The position numbers were made by a program, and so were the translations under genes. Positions 39,110-47,650 of a stretch of DNA of 64,000 bases are shown one piece after another; position 1 is the first letter of the stretch; every line of letters starts with the position of its first letter. Origin of the DNA: Enterococcus lemanii (GTDB taxonomy: Bacteria > Bacillota > Bacilli > Lactobacillales > Enterococcaceae); assembly GCF_016909125.1 (NCBI RefSeq), contig NZ_JAFBFD010000003.1, positions 37,611-101,610 of the forward strand, in the 5' to 3' direction. The notes beneath the pieces were generated by a model, which saw nothing but the letters and a program-made list of their open reading frames with translations, did not search any database and was not told the DNA's origin.

Positions 39110-40492
39110 TTAAATTCCCTCCTTAATGACTTCACGGACATCCACAAATTGTCCATGAATCGCAGCCAAAGCCGCCATTGCAGGACTACATAAGTGTGTA
39201 CGTGCATTTTTCCCTTGACGACCAACAAAATTTCGGTTTGACGTTGACGCACAATGAACAAATTCAGGAACTTTATCCGGGTTCATCCCTAAACACATGG
39301 AGCAACCTGGTTCACGCCATTCAAACCCTGCTTCAATAAAGACTTGATCTAAACCAATTTTTTCAGCAGCGTGACGAACAGGTCGTGAGCCTGGAACGAC
39401 AATTGCAGTTACGCCTTCTTTCACTTTTTTTCCGTGAATGAAACGAGCGGCTTCTTCTAAGTCAGATAAGCGTCCGTTGGTACACGAACCGATAAAGACA
39501 TATTCAATTGGAATATCAGCTGCCTTTTGCCCTGGATGTAAATCCATGTACTCATAAGCTTGGCGGTCATTATGGTCTTTAATTTCTGGGAAAACATCTT
39601 CAATTGAAATGCCCATTTCTGGGTTCGTTCCCCAAGTAACATACGGAGCCAGTTGATTGGCATCGAGCGTCAAAATTTTATCAAAAGCACTTTCATCATC
39701 CGTATAAAGGCTTTGCCAATCTTGTAATGCCGCATCAAAATCTTTTGGTGCGTATTCGCGACCTTTCACATATGCAAATGTCTTTTCATCAGGTGCCATC
39801 ATCCCTATTTTGGCGCCCCCTTCAATTGACATATTACAAATCGTCATCCGCTCTTCCATCGATAAAGCAGAGACCGTCTCGCCATAAAATTCAACCGCAT
39901 AACCAACACCAAAGTCTACCCCATACGTCGCAATTAAGGCTAAAATAATATCTTTTGCATAAACACCAGGTTTCAAAGTTCCAGTAACTTTAACCCCCAT
40001 ACGTTTTGGTTTTTTTTGCCATAAACATTGCGTTGCCAAAACATGTTCCACTTCACTTGTTCCAATCCCAAAAGCAATTGCGCCAAATGCACCATGTGTT
40101 GCGGTGTGAGAGTCCCCACAAACAATCGTCTTGCCTGGTTGAGTAAGACCAACTTCAGGACCAACCATATGGACAATTCCTTGGCGGTCTGAGCCATTAT
40201 CGCAAAGTTCAATTCCAAATTCTTCACAATTTGCTCTCAACGTATCCATTTGCTTTTTCGAAACTAAATCAGTAATCGTAAAAATATCTTGGGTAGGAAC
40301 GTTATGGTCCATCGTTCCAAACGTTTTATCTGGCCGACGAACACTCCGACCAGCCATTCGTAGCCCTTCAAAGGCTTGGGGAGAAGTTACTTCATGAATC
40401 ATTTGTAAATCGATATATAACAATTGCGCTTCGCCTTCATCGCCAGTAACGACATGGCGTTCCCAAACTTTATCAAATAATGTTTTACTCAT
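39110..40492 (-). CDS. leuC: 3-isopropylmalate dehydratase large subunit
   Basis: 460-residue aconitase-type subunit holding a [4Fe-4S] cluster; cluster cysteines are in FIGSCTNGR and CSMCLGMN. Other family blocks: [14 protein letters not shown] and [16 protein letters not shown]. It overlaps the end of leuB by eight bases, showing translational coupling. Confidence 0.97.
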   Translation of the reverse strand: MSKTLFDKVWERHVVTGDEGEAQLLYIDLQMIHEVTSPQAFEGLRMAGRSVRRPDKTFGTMDHNVPTQDIFTITDLVSKKQMDTLRANCEEFGIELCDNGSDRQGIVHMVGPEVGLTQPGKTIVCGDSHTATHGAFGAIAFGIGTSEVEHVLATQCLWQKKPKRMGVKVTGTLKPGVYAKDIILALIATYGVDFGVGYAVEFYGETVSALSMEERMTICNMSIEGGAKIGMMAPDEKTFAYVKGREYAPKDFDAALQDWQSLYTDDESAFDKILTLDANQLAPYVTWGTNPEMGISIEDVFPEIKDHNDRQAYEYMDLHPGQKAADIPIEYVFIGSCTNGRLSDLEEAARFIHGKKVKEGVTAIVVPGSRPVRHAAEKIGLDQVFIEAGFEWREPGCSMCLGMNPDKVPEFVHCASTSNRNFVGRQGKNARTHLCSPAMAALAAIHGQFVDVREVIKEGI

Positions 40493-41549
40493 TGGTACCC
40501 TCTCCTTTTTTTAGATAGTCAATCACTTTATCGGTAAATTCGGTTGTTGTCGCTTGGCCGCCCAAATCCGTTGTTAAAACACCGGCTTCCATCACTTTAA
40601 AACAAGCTGTTTCAATCGCAGCCGCTATTTCAATTTGCTCAAAAGATTCTCGTAACATCATCGCTACCGACAAAATCATCGAAACTGGGTTGGCAATATT
40701 TTTACCAGCGATATCTGGCGCTGAACCGTGAATTGGTTCGTATAATGCGACACCAGAAACCCCATAACTAGCACTTGGCAAGACCCCCAAAGTTCCTGGC
40801 AAGACCGATGCTTCATCACTTAAAATATCGCCAAATAAATTTTCGGTCACAATGACATCGAAATCGGTTGGATTTTGAATGATTTTCATCGCTGCTGAAT
40901 CGACGTATTGATGCGCTAAGGTACAATCTGGAAATTCCAAAGCAACTTCTTCTGCGACTTGACGCCATAACTTGCTTGTTGCCAAAACGTTGGCTTTATC
41001 AACGGATAAAACTTTTTTCTTTCTCGTTTGTGCAATTTTAAATGCTTGCCGAACAATTCGTTTGATCTCATCAACATGGTAACGATTCGTATCATAGGCC
41101 TCTTTTTCACCTAAATGTCTCGGTTCCCCAAAGTAAATACCGCTCGTTAATTCGCGGACAATAATGAAGTCAGTACCACGGACAATCGTTTCTTTTACAG
41201 GTGAAAGTGGCAGTAATACTTCCGGAACTTGGATTGGTCGAATATTGGCAAATAAATTCAAAGCTTTACGTAGCGCGAGCAGTCCCATTTCTGGTGTTTG
41301 TTCAGCTTTTTCCCACTTCGGTCCGCCAATTGCACCTAGTAAAATGGCATCTGCTTGGTGACAGGCAGTCAAGGTTTCTTCTGGCAACGGTGCCCCTTTT
41401 TCATCAATCCCTGCGCCCCCAAAAGCATAATTCGTCCATTCAAAATCCTTAGCTGCTTGTCCTAAAGCTGCTTCCATTACCTTTAGTGCACTAGCGCTAA
41501 TTTCTGGTCCAATGCCATCTCCTGCTAAAACAACAATTTTCTTTTTCAT
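40485..41549 (-). CDS. leuB: 3-isopropylmalate dehydrogenase
   Basis: 354-residue NAD-dependent decarboxylating dehydrogenase. DGIGPEI at the N-terminus, [13 protein letters not shown], the catalytic Lys in [10 protein letters not shown] and the adenine-binding loop [18 protein letters not shown] are intact. Overlaps leuA by four bases. Confidence 0.97.
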   Translation of the reverse strand: MKKKIVVLAGDGIGPEISASALKVMEAALGQAAKDFEWTNYAFGGAGIDEKGAPLPEETLTACHQADAILLGAIGGPKWEKAEQTPEMGLLALRKALNLFANIRPIQVPEVLLPLSPVKETIVRGTDFIIVRELTSGIYFGEPRHLGEKEAYDTNRYHVDEIKRIVRQAFKIAQTRKKKVLSVDKANVLATSKLWRQVAEEVALEFPDCTLAHQYVDSAAMKIIQNPTDFDVIVTENLFGDILSDEASVLPGTLGVLPSASYGVSGVALYEPIHGSAPDIAGKNIANPVSMILSVAMMLRESFEQIEIAAAIETACFKVMEAGVLTTDLGGQATTTEFTDKVIDYLKKGEGTNE

Positions 41550-43069
41550 TTATTTCCCTCGCTTTTCTTTAATTGGGTGCTTGCTTGAATATAAGCTTTG
41601 GCTGAAGCTTGCAAGACATCAAAATCAATACCAACCCCACTTGCTTGTTCTGCTTGATTCTCGGTTTCCAAAGTCACATAGACTTCGGCTTGAGCATCTT
41701 CACCACTGGTAATCGCTGAAATTTCATAACTCGTTAAGAGTGGCTTTTGCTGATAAATTTGGTCAATGGCATTGTAAATCCCTTGGATACTTCCTGGTCC
41801 AATCGCAGAAGCTGTATGCACTTGACCTTGTTCATCTTCAATCGAAACAATCGCACCTTGCAAGCCATTTGAAACATATTGTAATTGCAAAGTTTTCAGC
41901 TGACATTCGATCGATTCTTGACGCAATTGATCAGCAACAATCGCAATTAAATCGGCATCTGTCACTTGCTTTTTCTTATCTGCTAATTGTTTAAAAGTCG
42001 CAAACAATTCTTTTATTTCTTCATTACTCAACTGATAACCCAATTCTTGCATTTTTGTCGCAAAAGCATGGCGACCAGATAACTTGCCTAAAGGTAAAGC
42101 ATTCGTTTTAACCCCAACTAATTGTGGCGTAATAATTTCATAAGTCTCTGGATTTTTTAAAACACCATCTTGGTGAATACCTGATTCATGAGCATAGGCA
42201 TTGCCACCAATTACGGCTTTATTTTTTGGTACATTCATTCCTGACAAACGCGCAACCATATCGCTAGTTTTTTTCGTTTCTTTTAAAACAATTTTTGTTT
42301 GCGCAGGATAAAAATCTTTACGAATATGTAAAGCAACCGCGACTTCTTCTAAAGCAGTATTCCCTGCTCGTTCACCAATCCCATTGACAGCCCCTTCGAC
42401 TCGGCGTGCCCCGTTTTCAATTGCGGCTAGCGCATTCGCCGTTGCCATTCCCAAATCATCATGACAATGTGAAGAAAAAATAATTTCTTGATCACTACGA
42501 ATATTTTGGGTTAAATAAGCAAACAACGCCCCGTATTCTGTTGGATTTGAAAAACCGACTGTATCTGGCACATTAATAATCGTTGCCCCAGCATCAATGG
42601 CTGTTTGAACAGCTTCCAGTAAGAATTCCTTACGTGTACGTGTCGCATCTTCAGGTGAAAATTGGACTTTTTCAAAGAGCGTTCGGGCATAGCTAACGTG
42701 TTCTTTAATTGAAGCTAAAACTTCTTCCGGCGACATTTTCAACTTATCACGCATATGAATGTCACTCGTTGCTAGAAACACATGAATTTGCGGATATTTG
42801 GCTAAACGTAATGCTTCGTAAGCTCGGTCGATGTCTTTTTTTTGACAACGAGCCAACCCAACGACCCATGCTTTTTCAATCACTTTAGCAATTTCCGTTA
42901 CCGCTTCAAAATCACCGGGCGAAGTGATTGGAAAACCCGCTTCAATCGCATCTACGCCCCATTTTTCTAATTGTAAAGCCAACTGGACTTTTTCTCTTGT
43001 ATTAAAATTAACTCCCGGTGTCTGTTCACCGTCTCTTAAAGTAGTATCAAAAATTTGAATATGACTCAT
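41546..43069 (-). CDS. leuA: 2-isopropylmalate synthase
   Basis: First committed enzyme of leucine synthesis, acetyl-CoA plus 2-oxoisovalerate. It has the catalytic TIM barrel with [12 protein letters not shown] near residue 9 and the metal motif SSHCHDDLG. The C-terminal regulatory domain ([18 protein letters not shown]) usually binds leucine for feedback inhibition. The frame extends into the attenuator, but AAGGAG is placed for ATG 43069, giving 507 residues. Confidence 0.96.
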   Translation of the reverse strand: MSHIQIFDTTLRDGEQTPGVNFNTREKVQLALQLEKWGVDAIEAGFPITSPGDFEAVTEIAKVIEKAWVVGLARCQKKDIDRAYEALRLAKYPQIHVFLATSDIHMRDKLKMSPEEVLASIKEHVSYARTLFEKVQFSPEDATRTRKEFLLEAVQTAIDAGATIINVPDTVGFSNPTEYGALFAYLTQNIRSDQEIIFSSHCHDDLGMATANALAAIENGARRVEGAVNGIGERAGNTALEEVAVALHIRKDFYPAQTKIVLKETKKTSDMVARLSGMNVPKNKAVIGGNAYAHESGIHQDGVLKNPETYEIITPQLVGVKTNALPLGKLSGRHAFATKMQELGYQLSNEEIKELFATFKQLADKKKQVTDADLIAIVADQLRQESIECQLKTLQLQYVSNGLQGAIVSIEDEQGQVHTASAIGPGSIQGIYNAIDQIYQQKPLLTSYEISAITSGEDAQAEVYVTLETENQAEQASGVGIDFDVLQASAKAYIQASTQLKKSEGNK

Positions 43070-43113
43070 TATCAAACACTCCTTTTTAAATAACCTTTTT
43101 CGTAAATAAGTAT

Positions 43114-43153
43114 AAAAAAAGCATCCCATAAAGAAATTTTCTTTATGCAATGC
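43114..43153 (-). terminator. Attenuator terminator of the leu operon leader
   Basis: On the minus strand GCATTGCATAAAGAAA and TTTCTTTATGGGATGC form a long arm pair with two internal mismatches, followed by seven T. It lies between the leader peptide and leuA, so it must be bypassed for leuA expression. Confidence 0.85.
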
Positions 43154-43157
43154 GAAC

Positions 43158-43190
43158 AGAACTCTTCCTTTAACCAGAAAAAAGAGTTCT
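43158..43190 (-). promoter_or_regulatory. Leader hairpin directly after the leu leader peptide
   Basis: The arms AGAACTCTT and AAGAGTTCT begin at the base after the leader stop codon, where a ribosome stalled on the Leu codons would alter folding. It probably competes with the downstream terminator. The antiterminator pairing was not resolved by eye. Confidence 0.6.
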
Positions 43191-43256
43191 CTAAAGTAAT
43201 AATAATAAAAATGATTGTTCTACTTGGACGTTAACAGTAACCTTTTCTTTTCTCAT
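43191..43256 (-). CDS. leu operon leader peptide with five consecutive Leu codons
   Basis: 21 codons beginning [16 protein letters not shown] and ending in five Leu codons (four TTA and one CTT) immediately before TAG. AGGTG lies six bases before ATG 43256; an in-frame ATG at 43262 has no room for a ribosome binding site. The run of Leu codons ahead of a hairpin and a terminator is the hallmark of ribosome-mediated attenuation: shortage of Leu-tRNA stalls the ribosome and favours read-through. Too short and biased for a normal gene. Confidence 0.88.
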   Translation of the reverse strand: MRKEKVTVNVQVEQSFLLLLL

Positions 43257-43289
43257 TTTCATCACCTAACCAAAGTTTTCTTAAGTAAG

Positions 43290-43318
43290 AAGATACAGAA
43301 ATAAGAACTAGAAGTCAA
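43290..43318 (-). promoter_or_regulatory. Promoter of the leu operon
   Basis: On the minus strand TTGACT (43313-43318) and TATCTT (43290-43295) are exactly 17 bases apart, upstream of the leader peptide. Confidence 0.82.
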
Positions 43319-43330
43319 CACTTTTGTTTA

Positions 43331-43345
43331 AATTTTCTGAATATT
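43331..43345. promoter_or_regulatory. CodY box upstream of the leu promoter
   Basis: AATTTTCTGAATATT matches the CodY consensus AATTTTCWGAAAATT at 14 of 15 positions and sits 12 bases upstream of the -35. CodY binds branched-chain amino acids and GTP and represses such operons, so the operon would be controlled twice. Confidence 0.82.
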
Positions 43346-43400
43346 CACTGATTGTAATTTTATTTTAATAATTAATTGATTTTCTCACTTTAATCATTCA

Positions 43401-43440
43401 AAAAAGCACCAATAGGATTTTTTTCCTACAAGTGCTTTTT
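43401..43440 (-). terminator. Terminator downstream of gnd
   Basis: Minus-strand arms AGCACTTGTAGGA and TCCTATTGGTGCT (one G-T pair and one mismatch) around an A loop, then five or more T. It isolates gnd from the leu promoter. Confidence 0.85.
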
Positions 43441-43489
43441 AATGTTTTTTATTTAATCGGTAGACATTATTTAAACTTATTTACTTTTA

Positions 43490-44401
43490 TTACTCACCTT
43501 TTTTAGTCATCGCATGGCCGCCAAATTGGTTTCTCAATGATGCAATGATTTTTTCGCCATATTTTTCTTCATCTTTGCTTGAATATCTCGTTAATAGTGA
43601 TTGAGTAATAACTGGAGCTGATAATTCTAGACGTAAAACTTCTTCAACGGTCCATTTCCCTTCGCCTGATGAAGCCACCACCCCTTCGATATCCGTTAAT
43701 GCGGCATCTTCAGAAAGTAGATTTTCGGTCAATTCCATTAACCAACTACGAATAACTGAACCATTATTGAAAACTTTTGCGACACCTTCTAAATCATAAT
43801 CATACTCAGAATGATGTAAAATATTAAATCCTTCACCAATTGCTTGCATCATCCCGTATTCTATTCCATTGTGGATCATTTTTAAATAATGGCCACTCCC
43901 TGCTTCTCCGCAAAACAGATAACCATTTTCAACACATAAACTTTCAAAAATTGGCTCAATCGTTTGGAAAACGGCTTTGTTGCCGCCAATCATCATACAC
44001 GCGCCATTACGAGCACCCGATACACCACCTGAAGTACCGACATCAAAGAAGTGAATCCCTTTTTCAGTAAATTTTTGATTATTGATTTTGCTTTCGGTAT
44101 ATTTAGAATTTCCACCATCAATTAAAATATCATTTGGATTAAGCAGTGTTAAACACTCGTTCATTACGCGATTTGTAATCTCTCCTGCTGGTAACATTAA
44201 CCATACTATTCTTGGCTCATTATTCGCCTTTGCACTCGTCAATAGCTCATTGACTGATTGAAAAAAAATGCCGCCCTTTTCTTGCAATTTTGTCGCTAAA
44301 GCGGTATTCGTATCAAAAGCTTTGACCAAATGACCCCCTTCTAGCAAGTTTTCTGCGATGTTCAATCCCATTTTCCCTAATCCAATTAGATGCATTTCCA
44401 C
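43490..44401 (-). CDS. gnd: 6-phosphogluconate dehydrogenase, decarboxylating, short NAD-type
   Basis: Converts 6-phosphogluconate to ribulose-5-phosphate. The protein (about 303 residues) belongs to the short GndA/YqeC-like class rather than the 470-residue form. It has HLIGLGKMGLNIAENL at the N-terminus, an Asp at the end of the second strand (VKAFDTN) that suggests NAD rather than NADP, DGGNSKYTES and DVGTSGGVSGA. The start is uncertain: GTG 44401 is ten bases after GGGGG, ATG 44395 is the alternative. It has its own promoter. Confidence 0.9.
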   Translation of the reverse strand: MEMHLIGLGKMGLNIAENLLEGGHLVKAFDTNTALATKLQEKGGIFFQSVNELLTSAKANNEPRIVWLMLPAGEITNRVMNECLTLLNPNDILIDGGNSKYTESKINNQKFTEKGIHFFDVGTSGGVSGARNGACMMIGGNKAVFQTIEPIFESLCVENGYLFCGEAGSGHYLKMIHNGIEYGMMQAIGEGFNILHHSEYDYDLEGVAKVFNNGSVIRSWLMELTENLLSEDAALTDIEGVVASSGEGKWTVEEVLRLELSAPVITQSLLTRYSSKDEEKYGEKIIASLRNQFGGHAMTKKGE

Positions 44402-44483
44402 GATGATATATCCCCCTTGATTTCTCTTCACACTCTTGTACGGTTTGTTATTTTACAAAACGTCCTGGCGTTTAACGTCTTTA

Positions 44484-44512
44484 AATCTAGCATAGCGATT
44501 TTTGAGCGTCAA
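44484..44512 (-). promoter_or_regulatory. Promoter of gnd
   Basis: On the minus strand TTGACG (44507-44512) and TAGATT (44484-44489) are 17 bases apart, about 83 bases before the start codon. Confidence 0.82.
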
Positions 44513-44750
44513 TAGGCGAATCAATAGGATTTCACAATTCTAATTTAAGCAAAAAAGCTTGTCATTTTAGGTTTTTTTAACCTTTTTCATCAACTTAGCT
44601 TGACCCTTTTTTGTAAAATCAAACAAAGCCATACCCCACAATCGTTTGACCTTTTTCGGTAAAAATTACATAAATTTAATTATCTTATTTTTTATTTTAA
44701 GGTATTTTTTACTCAATAATTACTTCAGTTCTTGATTAATGAAAACAAAA
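44513..44750. other. Gene-poor AT-rich gap between gnd promoter and IS remnant
   Basis: No gene recognised. Two imperfect copies of TTGACCYTTTTTYGKTAAAA occur on the plus strand (from about 44600 and 44644), and a 21-codon lysine-rich frame (44567-44632, minus) without a ribosome binding site. It is probably decayed insertion-sequence sequence. Confidence 0.4.
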
Positions 44751-45068
44751 TTAAAAAACAATGAAATAGTTTCCGGAATTTTCTTCACCCTTTCTGAAAA
44801 CAACGAAAATCACGGAAGATATTCGTGATTGTTTCACCGATTTTTTCCAGCTAAAAACCGCATTTTTAATTCGATCCGTACCGATTACTTCAACATCAAA
44901 GCCTGCCTCTTCAAAAATTTTTGTTAGTAATTTTCCAAGTTCATATTCTTCAATGAATTTTATTTTGAAATCAACGGAATAGGTAATTGCTTTTTAACTT
45001 GCTTTAACGACATTTGGATTCGCTAGTAAAGCTTTGAGCTGGCTTGGTGTAAAATGCTTAGTAGTCAT
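44751..45068 (-). pseudogene. Degenerate IS3-type transposase OrfA (helix-turn-helix protein)
   Basis: The frame begins at ATG 45068 with MTTKHFTPSQLKALLANPNV, hits an in-frame TAA after codon 24 and continues in the same frame with KAITYSVDFKIKFIEEYELG and GFDVEVIGTDRI. This is the pattern of the N-terminal helix-turn-helix half of IS3-family OrfA proteins in enterococci and lactobacilli. The rest drifts off, and no orfB with the DDE catalytic core is present. Inactive remnant. The family name is from recognition, not a search. Confidence 0.72.
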
Positions 45069-45145
45069 TGATTAACCTGCCTTTCCTTTCTCTTGTTATA
45101 TTTAGTGTACACAAAAACAGACTCACTAGCTAAGATGTTTTTTTC

Positions 45146-45173
45146 AAACTGTCCTTATCTATGGGCCCATTTC
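45146..45173 (-). mobile_element. Probable IS terminal repeat ahead of the degenerate orfA
   Basis: The plus strand reads AAACTGTCCTTATC then TATGGGCCCATTTC. The same outer elements (AAACTGTC and GG-CCATTTC) occur reversed at 46569-46601, so the gene between is flanked by two outward-reading copies of a similar element end. Spacing between the blocks differs by five bases, so this is tentative. Confidence 0.45.
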
Positions 45174-45206
45174 AGTTGCTACTCTCTTCATTTTACAAAA
45201 TAATCT

Positions 45207-45251
45207 TTAAATTTTTAGTTGGTCTTCCATGCTATCGAGCATATTTTTCAT
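45207..45251 (-). pseudogene. Truncated 14-codon frame coupled to the GT51-like gene
   Basis: ATG follows the TGA of the upstream gene directly (TGAATG), with GGAGGAG 11 bases before it inside that gene's last codons. The frame reads MKNMLDSMEDQLKI and stops near the IS end. It looks like the 5' remnant of a second operon gene cut off by the insertion. It could also be chance. Confidence 0.35.
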
Positions 45252-46418
45252 TCACTTTTTATCTCCTCCGTAATAATTTCTATCAGATGTAGATAATTTT
45301 TCCAGCTCTAATCTAATTTTGTCAGTGTCAAACATAGAATCATCTATTAAGTCGTTATACAATTCATAAACATAAAACTCAGAAAAAGATGGTTGGAATG
45401 TTAGACCTAGACAGGAAAGATAAAATTTTTCTTTTTCCCAAAATTCTGGTTTATCTCCTAAATATTTGGTCATTTTTGTAAACACTACTCCATCTATTTT
45501 TGTTCTAACATTACTAATATATATGCTCAATAGATAGTCTTTAAATTTATCGTTATTAACATAATTATTGTTCTCATAATATTCCTTCATACTTTTAAAA
45601 ATAATATTTGTATAAAGAATTTCAAATATTTTTCTAGTTATTGTCTTATAATATCCTGATTCTAGAGCTACAGTCCTTAATAATTGCATCTCTAGTGTAG
45701 AGTATCCCCTTGCCACTTGAGAAACACGAAAATATTCCTTTACCCTGTGCTCAAAGCCCAATTCTTGTGTTTGATTCCAATATTGCTTTATTTTTATCCA
45801 TATAAAATCAAATGAAAGAATATTATAGCTGTTTTCTCTCAAATAAAATGTTTTATCTTCCATTCGTATCAATATCTCAAAATAGGGTTTATAAGGGATT
45901 AAATCACTTTCATTAATTGGGGGAATAAAAACATCTGATAATAAACTGGTAAAACTTCTAATCTTAAATTGTTCTTTTGAAACTTTAAATATTGTAATAA
46001 AAAATACAAGTATTGAAAATATATCCATTATCAAATTGATATTCCAATTGTCATAGGGAAAATAATTACTTATCCCTGTTTGAACCCTTGTACTTGTTAA
46101 AATTAAAGTTATTAAGAAAAGAAAAAATTTATATTGTACAATCATTAAAAATATAAAATCTGTAATTTTGTACTTCAATTTTTTAACAAATTTTATTTTC
46201 ATTACATCCTCTGTCAGAAACTCTAAATAAAAGAATGATACAATGGTTAAATACAATATACTATCCATAACACTAATTACTTTTAAAATTGCCAGTCCAA
46301 AAGTCAGCAAATAAAACAAAATTATTTTTTGACTCTCAACCATTCTTGAATAATTCATTATTGTAATACATGCAAATAAAAACAGAAAAAATATATTATT
46401 TCCAAACAATCCGTTCAT
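45252..46418 (-). CDS. Multi-spanning membrane protein with divergent GT51 (peptidoglycan glycosyltransferase) domain
   Basis: 388 residues, not closely recognised. About five hydrophobic segments fill residues 5-146. A soluble domain follows with the order of GT51 motifs: E187-D-K-T-F (the EDxxF active-site block), GYSTLEMQLLR at 238-248 (G-STxxQQLxxN block, one Gln replaced by Met), RKIFE at 262-266 (RKxxE block) and FKDYLLSIYISNV at 292-304 (ILExYLNxxYxG block). No transpeptidase domain. The N-terminal polytopic part is unlike monofunctional transglycosylases, which have one helix. Base composition is low (16 G+C in 45901-45960). AGGAGG lies seven bases before ATG. Flanked by IS remnants. 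The GT51 assignment is inference from motif order; activity is unproven. Confidence 0.65.
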   Translation of the reverse strand: MNGLFGNNIFFLFLFACITIMNYSRMVESQKIILFYLLTFGLAILKVISVMDSILYLTIVSFFYLEFLTEDVMKIKFVKKLKYKITDFIFLMIVQYKFFLFLITLILTSTRVQTGISNYFPYDNWNINLIMDIFSILVFFITIFKVSKEQFKIRSFTSLLSDVFIPPINESDLIPYKPYFEILIRMEDKTFYLRENSYNILSFDFIWIKIKQYWNQTQELGFEHRVKEYFRVSQVARGYSTLEMQLLRTVALESGYYKTITRKIFEILYTNIIFKSMKEYYENNNYVNNDKFKDYLLSIYISNVRTKIDGVVFTKMTKYLGDKPEFWEKEKFYLSCLGLTFQPSFSEFYVYELYNDLIDDSMFDTDKIRLELEKLSTSDRNYYGGDKK

Positions 46419-46454
46419 AAGTTCCTCCTATTTTAATGTTAATAAAACCTCTAT

Positions 46455-46507
46455 ATTCTTCTATACAATAAAAAGTTTAACCAAAAAATTTTATTGTATA
46501 GAAGAAT
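46455..46507. repeat. 19-bp perfect inverted repeat upstream of the GT51-like gene
   Basis: The arms 46455-46473 (ATTCTTCTATACAATAAAA) and 46489-46507 are exact reverse complements around a 15-base AT-rich loop. It sits 37 bases before the start codon of the GT51-like gene. It could be an operator, a structured 5' leader, or a transposon-derived end. Neither side has a typical terminator T run. Confidence 0.85.
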
Positions 46508-46568
46508 TCTGACTTAGTCACGTATTTCCAATGACGGTAAAGATTCTATCAAATCCATTGTTTGCATA

Positions 46569-46601
46569 GAAATGGACCAATGTCAATATTTGAGACAGTT
46601 T
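46569..46601 (+). mobile_element. Probable second IS terminal repeat
   Basis: GAAATGGACCAATG ... GACAGTTT is the reverse counterpart of the element end at 45146-45173. No transposase follows it; sequence to 46807 has no gene. Confidence 0.4.
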
Positions 46602-46635
46602 TTAAGTAGTGGTTATTTAATAGGATGTATATTTT

Positions 46636-46708
46636 TTTATTTTTAATCACTTTAAGTCAATATTCGAAAATTGGGCACGTTATGAATATTTGTCAATTAT
46701 TTCAGTAG
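46636..46708 (+). repeat. Copy B of the 72-73 bp dispersed repeat
   Basis: 65 of 73 aligned positions are identical to copy A at 38414-38485, in opposite orientation. In one frame both copies could encode a similar peptide piece (FKSIFENW, RYEYL), so they may be leftovers of a gene end. It lies between the IS remnant and tRNA-Arg. Confidence 0.9.
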
Positions 46709-46769
46709 ATAATAATTTAGACTTCCCTTAATACAAGATACAAGGTAATTTGGCACAATTTCGGCACAA

Positions 46770-46803
46770 AAACCCCATTGAAACCAATGTTCCAATGGGG
46801 TTA
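46770..46803 (-). terminator. Terminator downstream of tRNA-Arg
   Basis: 10-bp arms AACCCCATTG / CAATGGGGTT with a 12-base loop and a T run on the minus strand, five bases past the tRNA 3' end. Confidence 0.85.
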
Positions 46804-46807
46804 TTCA

Positions 46808-46881
46808 CGTACCAGGAGGGATTCGAACCCCCGACCGTTCGCTTAGAAGGCGAATGCTCTATCCAGCTGAGCTACTGGTAC
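46808..46881 (-). tRNA. tRNA-Arg (anticodon UCU)
   Basis: The minus strand folds as a cloverleaf: acceptor GTACCAG / CTGGTAC, D arm AGCTCAGCTGGATAGAGC, anticodon stem TTCGC-CTTCTAA-GCGAA with anticodon TCT, and T arm GGGGGTTCGAATCCC. The discriminator base is G, and CCA is not encoded. It reads AGA codons. Its 3' end is a common integration target, but no duplicated 3' segment was seen in the window. Confidence 0.95.
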
Positions 46882-46954
46882 AAATTTAACAACAAAAATT
46901 ATTATAAGCAATTTCATTCTTGTTGTCAATTGTTTTTGGGCTTTTTCTTAAAAA

Positions 46955-47650
46955 TTAATCCCTGGGTGCAAATGTAATAACGTCAGCCTCTTTCGTAATT
47001 AAAGCGACCCCGTCACCTAATGGTAGTAAGCTCGTTGTTAAGTCTGGATGCGTATTAATCGTATCTAAAAATAACTTTAATTTTCGATGAATCGTTCGTT
47101 GGCTTCGTGGGATTGTCTCGATTGGATCTAAGACGGTTCCGGCTTGAAAAATATCATCGACCATTAAAACGCCGCCTTTTCTTAGCAAACGTAGACATTC
47201 TGGTAAAAATTCAATATATTTTGATTTCGCACTATCCATAAAGATAAAATCGTAAGGGCCGGTCAATGTTGGAAAAATATCGGCTGCTTGTCCTTCCAAT
47301 AAAGTGACTTGCTCTTCATTCCCTAATCGTTGGTACGTTTCTTTCGCTTGACGAATCATCACGTCAAAACGGTCAATGGTTGTCACGTGTGCGTCTTGCC
47401 CCGCATATTTCGCCATCAAGCTTGAAGAAAAACCAATGGCGGTCCCAATTTCTAAAATTTGTTTTGGTTTCAATTGCCCCATTAAAAATTGTAAAAAAAC
47501 CACCGTTTCATGCGGAATAATTGGCACGCCTTTTTCATTGGCTTCTTTTTGGATTTTTCCTAGCTCTCCTGGAATTTGTTTTTGACTCGTTCTTAAGTAA
47601 TCCACGATTTCTTGTTTCACAATCGGGCGATGCATCATTTCGTTACGCAA
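46955..47650 (-). CDS. trmR: SAM-dependent O-methyltransferase, TrmR/YrrM type
   Basis: 231-residue class I methyltransferase of the catechol-O-methyltransferase-like family: ILEIGTAIGFSSSLMAKYA as SAM motif I, TIDRFDVMIRQAKETYQ, FIFMDSAKSKYIEFLPE and VDDIFQAGTV as metal and substrate loops. In Bacillus the orthologue methylates 5-hydroxyuridine at the wobble base of tRNAs. The start is TTG 47650, since GGAGG is seven bases ahead and the next in-frame ATG is too far; a GTG further up would contain the Shine-Dalgarno. Confidence 0.85.
   Translation of the reverse strand: MRNEMMHRPIVKQEIVDYLRTSQKQIPGELGKIQKEANEKGVPIIPHETVVFLQFLMGQLKPKQILEIGTAIGFSSSLMAKYAGQDAHVTTIDRFDVMIRQAKETYQRLGNEEQVTLLEGQAADIFPTLTGPYDFIFMDSAKSKYIEFLPECLRLLRKGGVLMVDDIFQAGTVLDPIETIPRSQRTIHRKLKLFLDTINTHPDLTTSLLPLGDGVALITKEADVITFAPRD

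Noticed and set aside
44567..44632. 21-codon lysine-rich minus-strand frame (MALFDFTKKGQAKLMKKVKKT) as a small peptide gene
   Set aside because: No ribosome binding site or clear promoter, and it lies in decayed sequence.
46808..46835. tRNA-Arg 3' end as phage or island attachment site
   Set aside because: No second copy of the 3' segment was seen in the window and there is no integrase gene.
46750..46977. Plus-strand frame across the tRNA region
   Set aside because: It is the antisense of tRNA-Arg and its terminator (GFEPPTVRLEG is the typical false peptide), with a TTG start and no ribosome binding site.
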